64,000 bases of DNA from Aliarcobacter skirrowii CCUG 10374. GTDB lineage: Bacteria > Campylobacterota > Campylobacteria > Campylobacterales > Arcobacteraceae. The notes under the pieces were generated by a model. It was not told the origin of the DNA. It saw only the letters and a program-made list of their open reading frames with translations, and did not search any database. Within the stretch, counting starts at the first letter, position 1, and each line of letters opens with the position of its first letter. Location: assembly GCF_003544835.1 (NCBI RefSeq), contig NZ_CP032099.1, positions 1,674,001-1,738,000 of the forward strand, read 5' to 3'. Positions 44,807-55,469 of this stretch are shown here, one piece after another. The translations under genes and the position numbers were made by a program.

Positions 44807-45049
44807 TTAAAGAGCATGAACCTCATACATATACTCATCATCTGCTAAACCATACTTTATCTCTCTAAAGTAGATATTAAAACCCTCTTTTTCTAAAGAT
44901 TCAACTAAAGCCATCATATCTTTGTGTGAGTTGTCTCTATCAAAATAAAAAATCTTCTGAGCCTCTTTTTTTAGTTCATCTTTAATCTTATCTAATTGAA
45001 CTTTTTTTGGCTTCTCATTTAATTCATTTCTAGCAAGTAGTAATTCCAT
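44807..45049 (-). CDS. HP0268-family small nuclease-like protein
   Basis: An 80-residue protein matching the HP0268 family of Campylobacterota; the end reads IKYGLADDEYMYEV and the middle has YFDRDNSHKDMMALVESLEKEGFNI. The Helicobacter pylori homologue has been reported to have a Smr-like fold with nicking nuclease activity. Position directly upstream of miaB is the same as in Helicobacter. Whether it takes part in RNA processing linked to MiaB is not known. Confidence 0.85.
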   Translation of the reverse strand: MELLLARNELNEKPKKVQLDKIKDELKKEAQKIFYFDRDNSHKDMMALVESLEKEGFNIYFREIKYGLADDEYMYEVHAL

Positions 45050-45201
45050 TTATTAAACCTTTTTTTTATAATTAATCGGACATTTTATTCAATAATTGCT
45101 TTAATTTCTATAAAAGGTAAATTAGATATACTATTGCTCTAAAACTTGCATTGAAAATCAAACTCACCATTTCAATGTTAAAAACAAATAAAGGTACATT
45201 T

Positions 45202-46374
45202 ATGGATAAAATAATTGATATTTTAGACTCTATTGCTTATGAAAAGGGTCTTAAAATTACTGATGTAGAAGCAGCTTTAAAAGAGGCTTTAATAAAAACT
45301 GCTCAAAAAATGGTTGACCACTCTTTGATATTTGATGCAAAAATAGATAGAGCAAATAAAAAATTAATTCTTTTTCAAAAAATTGAAGTGGTTGCAAATG
45401 ATGACAAGAAGCTTCAAGATGGTTGTGTTGATAGTGAAGGAAAACCTTTAAATAAAGAGAATTTTATATCAATAGATGAAGCTAAAGCTATAAATAGTGA
45501 TTTAGAACTTGGAGATTTTTTAAGCTATGAATTAGAGTTTGAAAATATGGGAAGAAATGCAGCTGTTATTCTTTCAAGCAATTTTGAATATAGACTTCAA
45601 AGATTTATTGAAGAAAATATTATGGCAAAATATAAAGAAAAAGTAGGAAAAACTGTATCTGCTGTAGTTACAAGAATTGATAAAGCTGATAATACTTTTA
45701 TTGAAATTGGTGAAATCAAAGGTATCTTACAAAGAAAAAATAGAATAAAAGGTGAAAAATTTAAAGTAGGAGATACTTTAAAAGCTGTTGTAAGAGGTGT
45801 AAATATTGATAAAAACTTAGGTTTAATAGTTGATTTATCACGAACTAGTCCTAAATTTTTAGAAAATCTATTAACAGTTGAAGTTCCTGAGCTTAAAGAT
45901 GAAAAAATTATAATAGAGGCAAGTGCTAGAATTCCAGGAACTAGATCTAAAATTGCGCTTAACTCTTTAAGTCCTACAATTGATGCTATTGGTGCTGTTG
46001 TTGGAGTAAAAGGGGTTAGAATAAACTCTGTTTCAAAAGAGCTAAATGGAGAAAATATTGATTGTGTTGAGTATTCAAGTACACCTGAAATATTTATTGC
46101 AAGAGCTTTAAGTCCAGCAATTGTAAATAGTGTAGTTGTTGAAACTGAGCCTAAAAATGGTGAAAAAGGTAAAGCTATTGTAACAATAAATAGTGAACAA
46201 AAATCAAAAGCAATTGGAAAAGAGGGACTTAATATTAGATTAGCTTCTATGCTTACAAAATATGATATTGAGATTAAAGAGGTTGGTAGTACAAACATAA
46301 ATTTAAATGATAATGAGACAAAAAAAGAAGAGACAAAATCTGATGTTTCATCACTAGAGGCACTATTTAAATAG
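45202..46374 (+). CDS. nusA: Transcription termination/antitermination factor NusA
   Basis: Binds RNA polymerase and nascent RNA, modulating pausing and termination. From ATG 45202 (AAGG eight to nine bases upstream) the protein has 390 residues; an in-frame TTG at 45151 lacks a ribosome site. Order: N-terminal polymerase-binding domain (DKIIDILDSIAYEKGL), S1 domain near 130-200, and KH domains near 220-370 with VGVKGVRINSVSKELNGENIDC and AIGKEGLNIRLASML. Acidic C-terminal repeats found in gamma-proteobacteria are absent. It is followed by cysS after one base. Confidence 0.93.
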   Translation: MDKIIDILDSIAYEKGLKITDVEAALKEALIKTAQKMVDHSLIFDAKIDRANKKLILFQKIEVVANDDKKLQDGCVDSEGKPLNKENFISIDEAKAINSDLELGDFLSYELEFENMGRNAAVILSSNFEYRLQRFIEENIMAKYKEKVGKTVSAVVTRIDKADNTFIEIGEIKGILQRKNRIKGEKFKVGDTLKAVVRGVNIDKNLGLIVDLSRTSPKFLENLLTVEVPELKDEKIIIEASARIPGTRSKIALNSLSPTIDAIGAVVGVKGVRINSVSKELNGENIDCVEYSSTPEIFIARALSPAIVNSVVVETEPKNGEKGKAIVTINSEQKSKAIGKEGLNIRLASMLTKYDIEIKEVGSTNINLNDNETKKEETKSDVSSLEALFK

Positions 46375-46375
46375 T

Positions 46376-47776
46376 ATGGAAAAGATATTTTTATTTGATT
46401 CATCAAAAAAAGAAAAAGTTGAATTTAAATCAATAAAAGATGGTATTGTAAAAATATATGTTTGTGGTCCAACTGTTTATGACAACTCTCATCTAGGACA
46501 TGCTAGAAGTGCTATTGCTTTTGATCTTCTTCATAGAGTTTTAAAACTAAACGGATATGAAGTTATTATGACAAAGAATTTTACTGATATTGATGATAAA
46601 ATTATCAAAAAAATGAATCAAAGTGGTAAAAGTCTAGAAGATATTACAAGTTTTTATATAGATTTATATAAAAAAGATATGGAAGCTTTAAATGTTTTAC
46701 CAAACTCATTAGAACCAAAAGCCACTTTAAATCTTGAAGCCATGAAGAATATGATTGAAAATTTAATCAAAAAAGATATTGCATATAAAACACAAACTAG
46801 TGTATATTTCGATGTTTCAAAAGATAAATTATATGGTAGTTTATCAAATAAAATAAGTGAAGATTCAAAAGCCAGAGTTGAAGGTGATATTGAAAAAAGA
46901 AATAGTGCAGACTTTGCACTTTGGAAGTTTGAAAAAAGTGATGATGTAGCATTTGAATCAAGCTTTGGTAAAGGAAGACCTGGTTGGCATATAGAGTGTA
47001 GTGCTATGATTAAAAAACATCTAGCTTATAGTGACGAACCATATCAAATAGATATTCACTGTGGTGGTGCTGATTTACTATTTCCTCACCATGAAAATGA
47101 GGCTAGTCAAACAAGATGCGATAGTGGACAAAATCTAGCTAAGTATTGGCTTCATAATGGTTTTGTAAATATAAATGGCGAGAAAATGAGTAAATCTTTA
47201 GGAAACTCATTTTTCTTAAAAGATGTTTTAAAATCTTATAGCGCAGAGGTTGTAAGATACTATTTGTTAAGTGCAAAATATCAAGCTGATATAAACTTTA
47301 ATGAAGAGGATTTAATAACTTCTAAAAGAAGATTAGACAAGCTTTATAGATTAAAAAAGAGAATTTATGGTATTGAATCAAAACTACAAGATAAAATTTT
47401 TGAAAATAGTTTATTAAAAGCTTTAAATGATGATATTAATACTCCAGTTGCATTGTCTATTATTGATGAATTTATAAATAACTCAAATGATAAATTAGAT
47501 TTAAATCCTAAAGATAAAAATCTAAAACAAACTATTGTTTCAAATATAGCTTATATTGAAAAAGCTTTAGGAATTGGTGGAAGTGATGCTTTTGCTTATT
47601 TTCAATTTGGAGTTGATGAAGAGTTAAAAAATCAAATAGATTCACTTTTAAAACAAAGAGCTGAAGCTAAAATAGATAAAGATTTTATAAAAGCTGATGC
47701 AATAAGAGATGAGTTAAATAGAGTTGGAATATCTATTATGGATAATATAAATGGAACTGTTTGGGAAAAATTATAA
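46376..47776 (+). CDS. cysS: Cysteinyl-tRNA synthetase
   Basis: Class I aminoacyl-tRNA synthetase charging tRNA-Cys, 466 aa. The HIGH-type signature is DNSHLGHARSAI near residue 37, with the zinc ligands YVCGPTVYD (Cys), GRPGWHIECSAM and HCGGADLLFPHHENE, and the KMSKS motif is GEKMSKSLGNSF near 266. Length is normal. It begins one base after the nusA stop and is followed by a strong hairpin at 47815-47840. Confidence 0.95.
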   Translation: MEKIFLFDSSKKEKVEFKSIKDGIVKIYVCGPTVYDNSHLGHARSAIAFDLLHRVLKLNGYEVIMTKNFTDIDDKIIKKMNQSGKSLEDITSFYIDLYKKDMEALNVLPNSLEPKATLNLEAMKNMIENLIKKDIAYKTQTSVYFDVSKDKLYGSLSNKISEDSKARVEGDIEKRNSADFALWKFEKSDDVAFESSFGKGRPGWHIECSAMIKKHLAYSDEPYQIDIHCGGADLLFPHHENEASQTRCDSGQNLAKYWLHNGFVNINGEKMSKSLGNSFFLKDVLKSYSAEVVRYYLLSAKYQADINFNEEDLITSKRRLDKLYRLKKRIYGIESKLQDKIFENSLLKALNDDINTPVALSIIDEFINNSNDKLDLNPKDKNLKQTIVSNIAYIEKALGIGGSDAFAYFQFGVDEELKNQIDSLLKQRAEAKIDKDFIKADAIRDELNRVGISIMDNINGTVWEKL

Positions 47777-47814
47777 GATTTTAAAAAAATTTTAATTTAA
47801 AAGTTTTAAGCTTA

Positions 47815-47840
47815 ACAAACGAAACTTTTGTTTCGTTTGT
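47815..47840. terminator. Bidirectional terminator between cysS and rpsR
   Basis: A perfect 11-bp inverted repeat ACAAACGAAAC (47815-47825) and GTTTCGTTTGT (47830-47840) with a TTTT loop, between the convergent ends of cysS and the rpsR operon. Confidence 0.8.
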
Positions 47841-47849
47841 AATCATTTA

Positions 47850-48116
47850 TTATAAAAATGATTTTGAGTAAGCTGTATCTGTAAGATTTTGAGTATCTAC
47901 AACATAAGGAACAAGTGCCATGTGTCTTGCTCTTTTAATTGCTTTTTCTACCATTTCTTGAGCATTTTTAGAGTTTCCTGTAAGTCTTCTTGGCATAATT
48001 TTACCTCTTTCACTCATAGAAATTTTTAAAAGCTCGATGTTTTTATAATCAATAAAATCAACTTTCATCTCTGTATATTTACAAGATTTTTTTCCATATT
48101 TTCTTTTTTCTGACAT
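47850..48116 (-). CDS. rpsR: 30S ribosomal protein S18
   Basis: Small-subunit ribosomal protein, 88 aa. It shows the usual Lys-rich N terminus, a conserved central region ([24 protein letters not shown]) and [15 protein letters not shown]. It is last in the order holA-rpsF-ssb-rpsR, 14 bp after ssb. The rpsF-ssb-rpsR arrangement is widely conserved in bacteria. Confidence 0.95.
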   Translation of the reverse strand: MSEKRKYGKKSCKYTEMKVDFIDYKNIELLKISMSERGKIMPRRLTGNSKNAQEMVEKAIKRARHMALVPYVVDTQNLTDTAYSKSFL

Positions 48117-48130
48117 ATTATCTCCTTTTT

Positions 48131-48646
48131 CTAAAACGGTATTTCGTCATCAATATCAATTTCAGGAATATTTGAAGCCTTATTTGGCTTCATAGCTCCA
48201 CCACCATAGTTATCATAAGAAGGTTGTTCATAATCTTTAGGTGCTTGTACACCATAGTTGTTTTGGTTTGAATTACCATAAGATTGAGACTGGTTGTTAT
48301 ATCCAGAGCCTTCATTTGAACCCTTACTATCTAGCATCTTCATCTCATCAACCCTTAAAGTGTGTCTATTTTTAGTAGATCCATCTTGAGCTGTCCAAGA
48401 TTCATAAACTAGTCTTCCTTCAAGTAAAACTTTTGAACCTTTTCTTAAGTACTGATTAGCAACTTCTGCAATTCTGCCAAAAATATTAAACTCCAAAAAG
48501 CAAACTTCCTCTTTTTGGCTTCCATCTTGTGCTTTATATTTGTATGAAGTTGCAATAGAACTTCTAGCAACTGCCGCACCACTTGGAAGATATTTAAGTT
48601 CAATATCTCTTGTAAGATTTCCTACCATTATTACTTTATTGTACAT
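48131..48646 (-). CDS. ssb: Single-stranded DNA-binding protein
   Basis: Tetrameric SSB protecting single-stranded DNA, 171 aa. The OB-fold is in residues 1-105 ([22 protein letters not shown] at the start, and [18 protein letters not shown]). A Gly/Asn/Gln-rich linker follows and the protein ends in the acidic DIDDEIPF tail that recruits partner proteins. It sits between rpsF (21 bp) and rpsR. Confidence 0.96.
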   Translation of the reverse strand: MYNKVIMVGNLTRDIELKYLPSGAAVARSSIATSYKYKAQDGSQKEEVCFLEFNIFGRIAEVANQYLRKGSKVLLEGRLVYESWTAQDGSTKNRHTLRVDEMKMLDSKGSNEGSGYNNQSQSYGNSNQNNYGVQAPKDYEQPSYDNYGGGAMKPNKASNIPEIDIDDEIPF

Positions 48647-48667
48647 AAAAGGCTCCTTGTTTTAAGA

Positions 48668-49024
48668 TTATTTTGCTGCTTTTTTAAGAGCGTCGTCGCT
48701 CATTTTTGTCCAAGAAGCAATCTCTTTTTTACTCTCATATTTAATAAAAATAAATCTTACTAAGTTTTCATTATTTTTATAATTTCTCTCGATTTCTGCA
48801 AGTGAAGCAGCTGGAGCTTTAAAATAGATTACATAGTAGTAACCCCTTTTTTGTTTAGCTATTTCATAAGCCAACTCTTTAATACCAATATTATCTGTAG
48901 AAACAATTTCTGCACCATTTTTTTCAAATAGAGCTTTAATTCCTTCAAGCTGTGCTACAGTCTCTTCTTCAGTTAATGTAGGCTTTAAAATAAACATTGT
49001 TTCATAATGTTTTAATTTAGACAT
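48668..49024 (-). CDS. rpsF: 30S ribosomal protein S6
   Basis: Small-subunit ribosomal protein that pairs with S18 on the 30S platform. The 118-residue protein starts KHYETMFILKPTLTEEE and shows LAYEIAKQKRGYYYVIYF and NENLVRFIFIKYE, typical of S6. It is first of the rpsF-ssb-rpsR trio and lies 84 bp after holA. Confidence 0.95.
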   Translation of the reverse strand: MSKLKHYETMFILKPTLTEEETVAQLEGIKALFEKNGAEIVSTDNIGIKELAYEIAKQKRGYYYVIYFKAPAASLAEIERNYKNNENLVRFIFIKYESKKEIASWTKMSDDALKKAAK

Positions 49025-49108
49025 TCGTTCTCCTTTTAGATTCTGCCGATTTTCTTTACACTTCCTAGACCTATCAGCAAGGATTATTTTTTTGTAAAGT
49101 GTGAGATT

Positions 49109-50095
49109 TTATCTAAATAAAGCTGTAAATTTTCTTATACTTGATTGTAAAAAAAGAGATGGATTTGAAATTCTTTTAGAATTTTTTAGGTCAAGTTCTA
49201 AATTTAATAAAAAATCATATATTTTTAAGAATTTTTTAGGATTTGTGTTTATTGCAAGTCTTGCTTTTTTTTCCCAAATATCTTTTGGAGGATTAAATCC
49301 TAATATCTCAATAGCATTTGGCGCTCCAAAGCTTCTAGCATAAGAGCTTATTAAAAAAAGTTGATGAACAAATTGAGTAATTTGATTTACAATAAAAACA
49401 CTATCCATCCCCTCTTCTAAAAGTAGATCTAAATCAGAAGTTACATCTTTGAAGCTTAAAAGTTCATGTAAAAAATTATCAAAGTTTACAAGCCCAAGTC
49501 CAAAACAGTGAATATCAACATCTTTTGAAGTTATTTTATCATTTAATATTTTTAATTTATTCAAATCATTTACACAAAGATTTAAATCACCTTTATGCAT
49601 AAAAAATAGATGATTTAATGCACTTTTTTCAAAATCAAGTCCAATAATTTTTGCTTCATTCTCTAAATATGTTATTGCTTCGCTATCTTTTAAAGGAAAA
49701 AATCTAACAAAAGCTGAATTAGTTTTAGTATTAAAACTACTCTCCATAGATTTAAAATCAGCATCATCTCCAAAACATGCAACTATTAATGTACTATCTT
49801 GATTTGTACTTGCAGCTAAAACCAATGCATCTAACTCTTTTTTAGGAATTTTTTTTGCTATTTTTAGTAAGACTATATTTGATGATGAAAAAAGTGATGA
49901 TTGAAGAAGTCTATTTTGAATATATTTAAAATTGTACTCATCATAATATATTTTTTCAATATCCTCATTTTTTGCAACTATTTTTGCAATAATAGACGAA
50001 TAAAACTCCACCATAAATGTAGATTGTCCATAAAACATATATGAGCTAAATTTTTTGCCACTTTTTAAATATTTATCAAATTCACTTTTATACAT
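49109..50095 (-). CDS. holA: DNA polymerase III delta subunit
   Basis: Clamp-loader subunit that opens the beta sliding clamp, 328 aa. The divergent Campylobacterota form is recognised by its N-terminal AAA-like region (YMFYGQSTFMVEFYSSII), SSNIVLLKIAKKIPKKELDALV, and the C-terminal helical collar with VFIVNQITQFVHQLFLISSY. It lies between rnr and the rpsF operon on the same strand, with fliW on the opposite strand between it and rnr. The assignment rests on family pattern and on context rather than a single strong motif. Confidence 0.8.
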   Translation of the reverse strand: MYKSEFDKYLKSGKKFSSYMFYGQSTFMVEFYSSIIAKIVAKNEDIEKIYYDEYNFKYIQNRLLQSSLFSSSNIVLLKIAKKIPKKELDALVLAASTNQDSTLIVACFGDDADFKSMESSFNTKTNSAFVRFFPLKDSEAITYLENEAKIIGLDFEKSALNHLFFMHKGDLNLCVNDLNKLKILNDKITSKDVDIHCFGLGLVNFDNFLHELLSFKDVTSDLDLLLEEGMDSVFIVNQITQFVHQLFLISSYARSFGAPNAIEILGFNPPKDIWEKKARLAINTNPKKFLKIYDFLLNLELDLKNSKRISNPSLFLQSSIRKFTALFR

Positions 50096-50161
50096 AAATA
50101 AAATAGTATCCTAAGTTTACTTTCAATATAATTTTTTCTATTCTAACAAAAGGGGTCATAA

Positions 50162-50536
50162 ATGTATAAAATTGTTTTACCAATTTTAGGATTTGAGAAT
50201 AACGAAAAACTGGATATAGAAAAAATTGATGAATATTTTTCTTATTTGAAACTTGAAGATGGTTCAAAAATTTCTATAGTAAACATCAATATATTAAGTA
50301 GAGTATCTTTTGATTTTGAAATTGATCAAGTATCTTTAGATAAATTAAAGATTAAAACAAAAGATGATTTTTCTACATATTTTGTTTTAGTATCACAAAA
50401 TCCAGTTGAACACTCAATTATAAATCTTGTTGCTCCTATTTTTGTACATGAAAAAGAGAGACTTGTTGGTCAATATGTTACAAGCGAAAAAGTTGAACCT
50501 TATTTAGCATCTTTAAATAAGTGTATAAACTTATAA
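50162..50536 (+). CDS. fliW: Flagellar assembly factor FliW
   Basis: FliW binds flagellin and the translation regulator CsrA, linking flagellin levels to translation. The 124-residue protein has the family start ILPILGFENNEKL-like pattern and the segment FVLVSQNPVEHSIINLVAPIFVHEKERLVGQYV. Other Campylobacterota carry one or two FliW paralogs. It is the only plus-strand gene between rnr and holA, divergent from holA by 66 bp, and its stop codon overlaps the convergent rnr stop by six bases. Confidence 0.82.
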   Translation: MYKIVLPILGFENNEKLDIEKIDEYFSYLKLEDGSKISIVNINILSRVSFDFEIDQVSLDKLKIKTKDDFSTYFVLVSQNPVEHSIINLVAPIFVHEKERLVGQYVTSEKVEPYLASLNKCINL

Positions 50537-52378
50537 TATTTTAGCAACTATTAATTTAGTTGCTAAATCACTTGATACTATTTTAACTTTATGTTTTGAA
50601 AAAAGTTTTTGACCTTTATAGTTCTCTAAAACTACTTTTAATCCGATTATCTTATCATAACAAACAGCTTTAGCTCTTTCTGTATCAACTATTTTTACTT
50701 TAATTTCACTATCAATATTATCATATGCCCATCTTGCATATTTTCTATCTTCAAAATCCCAAACAAGTTTATCTATTTTTCTCTCTTGCTCTGATATATG
50801 AGTACAAATATCATCTATATTTTTTGGTAATTTTTTGGTTTTTAAAATACGATGAAGAACTAAATCTGAATATCTTCTAATAGGACTTGTAAAGTGAGAG
50901 TATGATTTAAATCCTAAACCAAAGTGACCTAAATTTTTTGAGCTATATTTTGCTTGAGTAAGACTTTGAATAATAAGCTCATCAACTTCATCTCTAATTA
51001 GCGCCCTACTTGATTCTTCTTGAATATGAGTAATAGTTTTGTGAACATTTTCTTGAAGTTTTACTTTTACACCTAAAATATTTACATCATCAACTAGCTT
51101 TGATAAAGCTTTAAAATTTGGCTCTTCATGAATCCTAAATATTCCTAAATTTCCAACTTTTTTACTAGCTTCAATATTTGCTAATAACATACACTCCTCT
51201 ATTAATTGATGAGATGGTGTAGAGTTTTCAACTTCAATTGAATCTAATAAATAGTTTTTTAATTTTAATCTATTCTCAACAGTTCTAAAGTCATAACCTA
51301 TTTTTAATCTATCTGTTCTAAATTTTTTTGTAATTTTATATAAAGGTAGTAAATAATCAAAAATCTCTTTTTCTAAACTATTATATAAATCAAATTTACC
51401 TTCTAAAACTCTATCAATTCTACCATAAGAGAAATTTCTATGATTTTTTATAATTGCTGTAAAAAGTTCACTCTTTTCAACTCTTAACTTTTTTAAATCT
51501 AATTTCAATTTAAAAACATAGGCATATCTATCTTCGCACTCTTTAAGTGAACACAAATTTTCACTCAATGTTGCTGGTAACATTGGCAAAGTTCTACTTG
51601 GCAGATATATAGTAGATGATTTTTTAAAAGCTAAATTATCTAAAGGACTACCCTCTTTTACAAAATATGAGACATCTGCAATTGCTACAAAAAGTGTGCT
51701 ATTTTTCTCATCAAAATATATAGCATCATCATGATCTTTTGCACTATTTGGATCTATTGTACAAAATGGCAATTCTCTTAAATCAACTCTTTGTTCTATA
51801 TCTTCAATAAAATCATCAGCTTCAACTCTTTGTTTATCTCTATAAAGTTCTTCATGTAGATATAAAGAGATAAACTCATCTATTTTTGCATCATTTAAAT
51901 TTCCAATAAACTCAATCTCTTCAAACTCTTTATTATCTACTATTAAAACATCACTATCTTTATATTTAAAAGCCTTAGAACTATTTAAAAAGATATTCTC
52001 TTTTAAAGTAATAAATGTTTTATCTTTAACATAGACTAAAATTTCTGCTTTTTTACCATCTAATACTTTTTCAATTTTTGCTTTTATTTTACTTCTTGGA
52101 TTAAATATACGCTTTGCTAATACTAAATCATTGTTAAATGCGCCATTTAAACTATCTAACTCCAATTTTATATTTTTTATTGGATTAGTTAAATCCTCTA
52201 ATATTGCAAAATTCTTCTCTATTTTTAAAATTCCAATCTTATATTTAGAATTTATCTCATATCTATTATCTTTTTTTATAACTATTTTATCTTTAATATA
52301 TTTTTCTAAAATTTCTAATTCACTATTTTGAAACTCAAAAATCTCTTTCTCAATTTTTATAAATATCTCTTTTAACAA
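50531..52378 (-). CDS. rnr: Ribonuclease R / RNase II-family exoribonuclease
   Basis: Processive 3'-5' exoribonuclease, 615 aa. An N-terminal cold-shock-like RNA-binding region is followed by the RNB catalytic domain starting FCTIDPNSAKDHDDAIYFDE, whose Asp residues bind magnesium. YLPSRTLPMLPATLSENLCSL and HFGLGFKSYSHFTSPIRRYSDLVLHR complete the domain, and a short C-terminal S1-like region follows. At 615 residues it is shorter than E. coli RNase R (about 810) but close to Campylobacter forms. The 3' end overlaps fliW by six bases. Confidence 0.9.
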   Translation of the reverse strand: MLKEIFIKIEKEIFEFQNSELEILEKYIKDKIVIKKDNRYEINSKYKIGILKIEKNFAILEDLTNPIKNIKLELDSLNGAFNNDLVLAKRIFNPRSKIKAKIEKVLDGKKAEILVYVKDKTFITLKENIFLNSSKAFKYKDSDVLIVDNKEFEEIEFIGNLNDAKIDEFISLYLHEELYRDKQRVEADDFIEDIEQRVDLRELPFCTIDPNSAKDHDDAIYFDEKNSTLFVAIADVSYFVKEGSPLDNLAFKKSSTIYLPSRTLPMLPATLSENLCSLKECEDRYAYVFKLKLDLKKLRVEKSELFTAIIKNHRNFSYGRIDRVLEGKFDLYNSLEKEIFDYLLPLYKITKKFRTDRLKIGYDFRTVENRLKLKNYLLDSIEVENSTPSHQLIEECMLLANIEASKKVGNLGIFRIHEEPNFKALSKLVDDVNILGVKVKLQENVHKTITHIQEESSRALIRDEVDELIIQSLTQAKYSSKNLGHFGLGFKSYSHFTSPIRRYSDLVLHRILKTKKLPKNIDDICTHISEQERKIDKLVWDFEDRKYARWAYDNIDSEIKVKIVDTERAKAVCYDKIIGLKVVLENYKGQKLFSKHKVKIVSSDLATKLIVAKIL

Positions 52379-52429
52379 CTCAAATCCTTTTTTAATTCTA
52401 TCATTATATTATATTTAGTTAAGGTTTTG

Positions 52430-53490
<1,061 letters not shown>

Positions 53491-53520
53491 TTATTTTAAG
53501 AGGTTATCCTCTTAAAATAA
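53491..53520 (+). terminator. Hairpin after ilvC
   Basis: A perfect 13-bp stem TTATTTTAAGAGG (53491-53503) and CCTCTTAAAATAA (53508-53520) with a TTAT loop, starting right after the ilvC stop. It lacks a T tail on the plus strand and lies 9 bp before the next ATG, so it may protect the mRNA 3' end or attenuate readthrough. Confidence 0.6.
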
Positions 53521-53529
53521 AGCTTTATA

Positions 53530-54642
53530 ATGAATAAAAACAATCAAAAAACAAAAAACAATTCAACTAAAAAAAGAACTAAAACAGCTAGAAAAAGTGC
53601 TGTTGTTAAAAGAAATGTAACTAGAAAAGTATTAGCTAGAAACTTTTTAGTAGCTCTTTTTTTAATTGTAATTTTGCTATCTTTTTCATATTTCTTATTA
53701 AATAAAAGTCTTGAAAAATCAGTAGTTATTGATACTCCTAAAGTATTACAAGATAAAAAAGAGTATTCAAATGACGAGGTTATGAATGAAATTTTAGAGA
53801 CAAAAGGTTTAAAAGATGATGTTTTACTCTTTGAAAAATCTTTACAGATACAAGAGAAAAAAGAGAAAAATTTATATGAAGAACCTATAATTGAAACACA
53901 AGAAGAGATAATAGAAAAAAAAGATATTAGAAAAAGTGATGACAAAGGTATAGTTACAAAAAAAGATAAATTTATTCCAAGTAAAAACAGTAAAGCTAAA
54001 ATTGTAATTGTAATAGATGATGTTGTAAGTCAAACTCATATAAATAAGATTTTAGATATAGGTTATCCAATAACTATGTCATTTCTACCACCAACACCAA
54101 TGCATATAAACTCTGCAAAAATTGCATCAAAATTAGATTTTTATATGATACATTTCCCACTTCAAGCTTCAAGTGCATTTAAAAGTGTAGAGATAAAGAC
54201 ATTAAATATTGATGATACTTATAAAAAAATTGAATCTAGAGTAAAAGAGTTAAGAAAAATATTTCCAAATGCAATTTATACAAATAACCATACAGGTTCT
54301 GTTTTTACAGAAAATTATGAAGCTATGGATAGACTATTTCGTGCATTAAAAAAATATAATTTTATATTTGTTGATAGTAAAACTTCACCAAACTCTGTTG
54401 CAAAAGAGTTAAGTGTAAAATATAAAATGCCATATATTGTAAGAGATACATTTTTGGATAATGAAAGAGACTTTACTAAAATTCAAAATCAACTAAAAGA
54501 GGCAATAAAAATAGCAAAAAAACAGGGATTTGCTATTGCTATTGGACATCCTTATGATGTTACTTTTAAGGTGTTAAAAGAATCAAAATATCTATTTGAA
54601 GATGTTGAACCAATATTTTTAAATCAACTTCCATATTTATAA
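53530..54642 (+). CDS. Divergent polysaccharide deacetylase family protein (YibQ-like)
   Basis: A 370-residue protein. The N terminus is very basic (Lys/Arg/Thr-rich, about 35 residues), followed by one membrane helix (FLVALFLIVILLSFSYFLL), a charged linker rich in Glu and Lys, and a C-terminal domain that begins AKIVIVIDDVVSQTHINKIL and has PITMSFLPPTPMH and MIHFPLQASS. These match the divergent polysaccharide deacetylase family, which is related to carbohydrate esterases and probably acts at the cell envelope. Substrate is unknown. The next gene (DprA) follows after 39 bp on the same strand. Confidence 0.82.
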   Translation: MNKNNQKTKNNSTKKRTKTARKSAVVKRNVTRKVLARNFLVALFLIVILLSFSYFLLNKSLEKSVVIDTPKVLQDKKEYSNDEVMNEILETKGLKDDVLLFEKSLQIQEKKEKNLYEEPIIETQEEIIEKKDIRKSDDKGIVTKKDKFIPSKNSKAKIVIVIDDVVSQTHINKILDIGYPITMSFLPPTPMHINSAKIASKLDFYMIHFPLQASSAFKSVEIKTLNIDDTYKKIESRVKELRKIFPNAIYTNNHTGSVFTENYEAMDRLFRALKKYNFIFVDSKTSPNSVAKELSVKYKMPYIVRDTFLDNERDFTKIQNQLKEAIKIAKKQGFAIAIGHPYDVTFKVLKESKYLFEDVEPIFLNQLPYL

Positions 54643-54681
54643 AATTTTAGTTAAACTTTAAAAAAATTTTAGGAAGTAACT

Positions 54682-55467
54682 ATGATAAATTTAGTTAATT
54701 TTAAAATAGATGAATTAAACTTGATGAAAAAATATCCACAAGAGCTATATTACATTGGAAATTTAGAGCTTTTGAAAAAAAGAAAAATTTCAATTGTAGG
54801 TACTAGAAGACCAAACTCTTACACCAAAGAGTTTACGCATAAACTATCTTCAAAATTATCTCAAAATAATATTTGTATTGTTAGTGGAGCTGCTATGGGA
54901 GTTGACAGCATTGCACATAGTGCAGCTGGTTCAAACAATACTATTGCAGTTGTTGCGAATGGTTTAGATATAAGATATCCAAGTGTAAATAGAAATCAAA
55001 TTGCGGATATTGAAAAAAATGGTCTTATTATTTCTAGTTTTAAAGAGGGTGAAAAAGCTAGAAACTATACATTTGTTTTAAGAAATGAGATTGTTGTATC
55101 TTTAGGTGAGAAATTAATTGTAACAGAGGCTGATTTAAATAGTGGAAGTATCACTTCTGTAGAGTTTGCACTAAAACAAAAAAAAGATATTTATGTATTA
55201 GCACATAGAATAAATGATAGTTTAGGAACAAATAATTTATTAAAAAAAGGTTTAGCAAAACCTATTTATGACATTGATGAGTTTATTGAAGATTTTGTTG
55301 GTATTGGATTATTAAATAAAAATTTAAATAGTATTGATGAAGTTTTAGAGTACTGCAAAACTTCTCCTAGATATGATGATGCTATTTTAAAATATTCAAA
55401 TAAGATTTTAGAGTATGAGTTGGATGGGAAGATTTATATAAAAGATGGAAAGATTTTTTGTAGTTAA
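54682..55467 (+). CDS. dprA: DNA-processing protein DprA
   Basis: Binds incoming single-stranded DNA and loads RecA in natural transformation. The 261-residue protein consists mainly of the Rossmann-like domain: ISIVGTRRPNSYTKEF, IVSGAAMGVDSIAHSAA, VVANGLDIRYPSVNRN and TEADLNSGSITSVEFAL, as in the family. The longer family members have N- and C-terminal extra domains; here the N-terminal domain is missing and only a short C-terminal segment follows. An AGGAAGT ribosome site precedes the ATG. Confidence 0.9.
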   Translation: MINLVNFKIDELNLMKKYPQELYYIGNLELLKKRKISIVGTRRPNSYTKEFTHKLSSKLSQNNICIVSGAAMGVDSIAHSAAGSNNTIAVVANGLDIRYPSVNRNQIADIEKNGLIISSFKEGEKARNYTFVLRNEIVVSLGEKLIVTEADLNSGSITSVEFALKQKKDIYVLAHRINDSLGTNNLLKKGLAKPIYDIDEFIEDFVGIGLLNKNLNSIDEVLEYCKTSPRYDDAILKYSNKILEYELDGKIYIKDGKIFCS

Positions 55468-55469
55468 TA

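Noticed and set aside
45597-46406. A 269-codon open frame on the minus strand opposite nusA
   Set aside because: The plus-strand frame is a clear NusA with KH motifs; the opposite frame is low-complexity Ser/Phe/Ile-rich sequence typical of an antisense shadow in AT-rich DNA.
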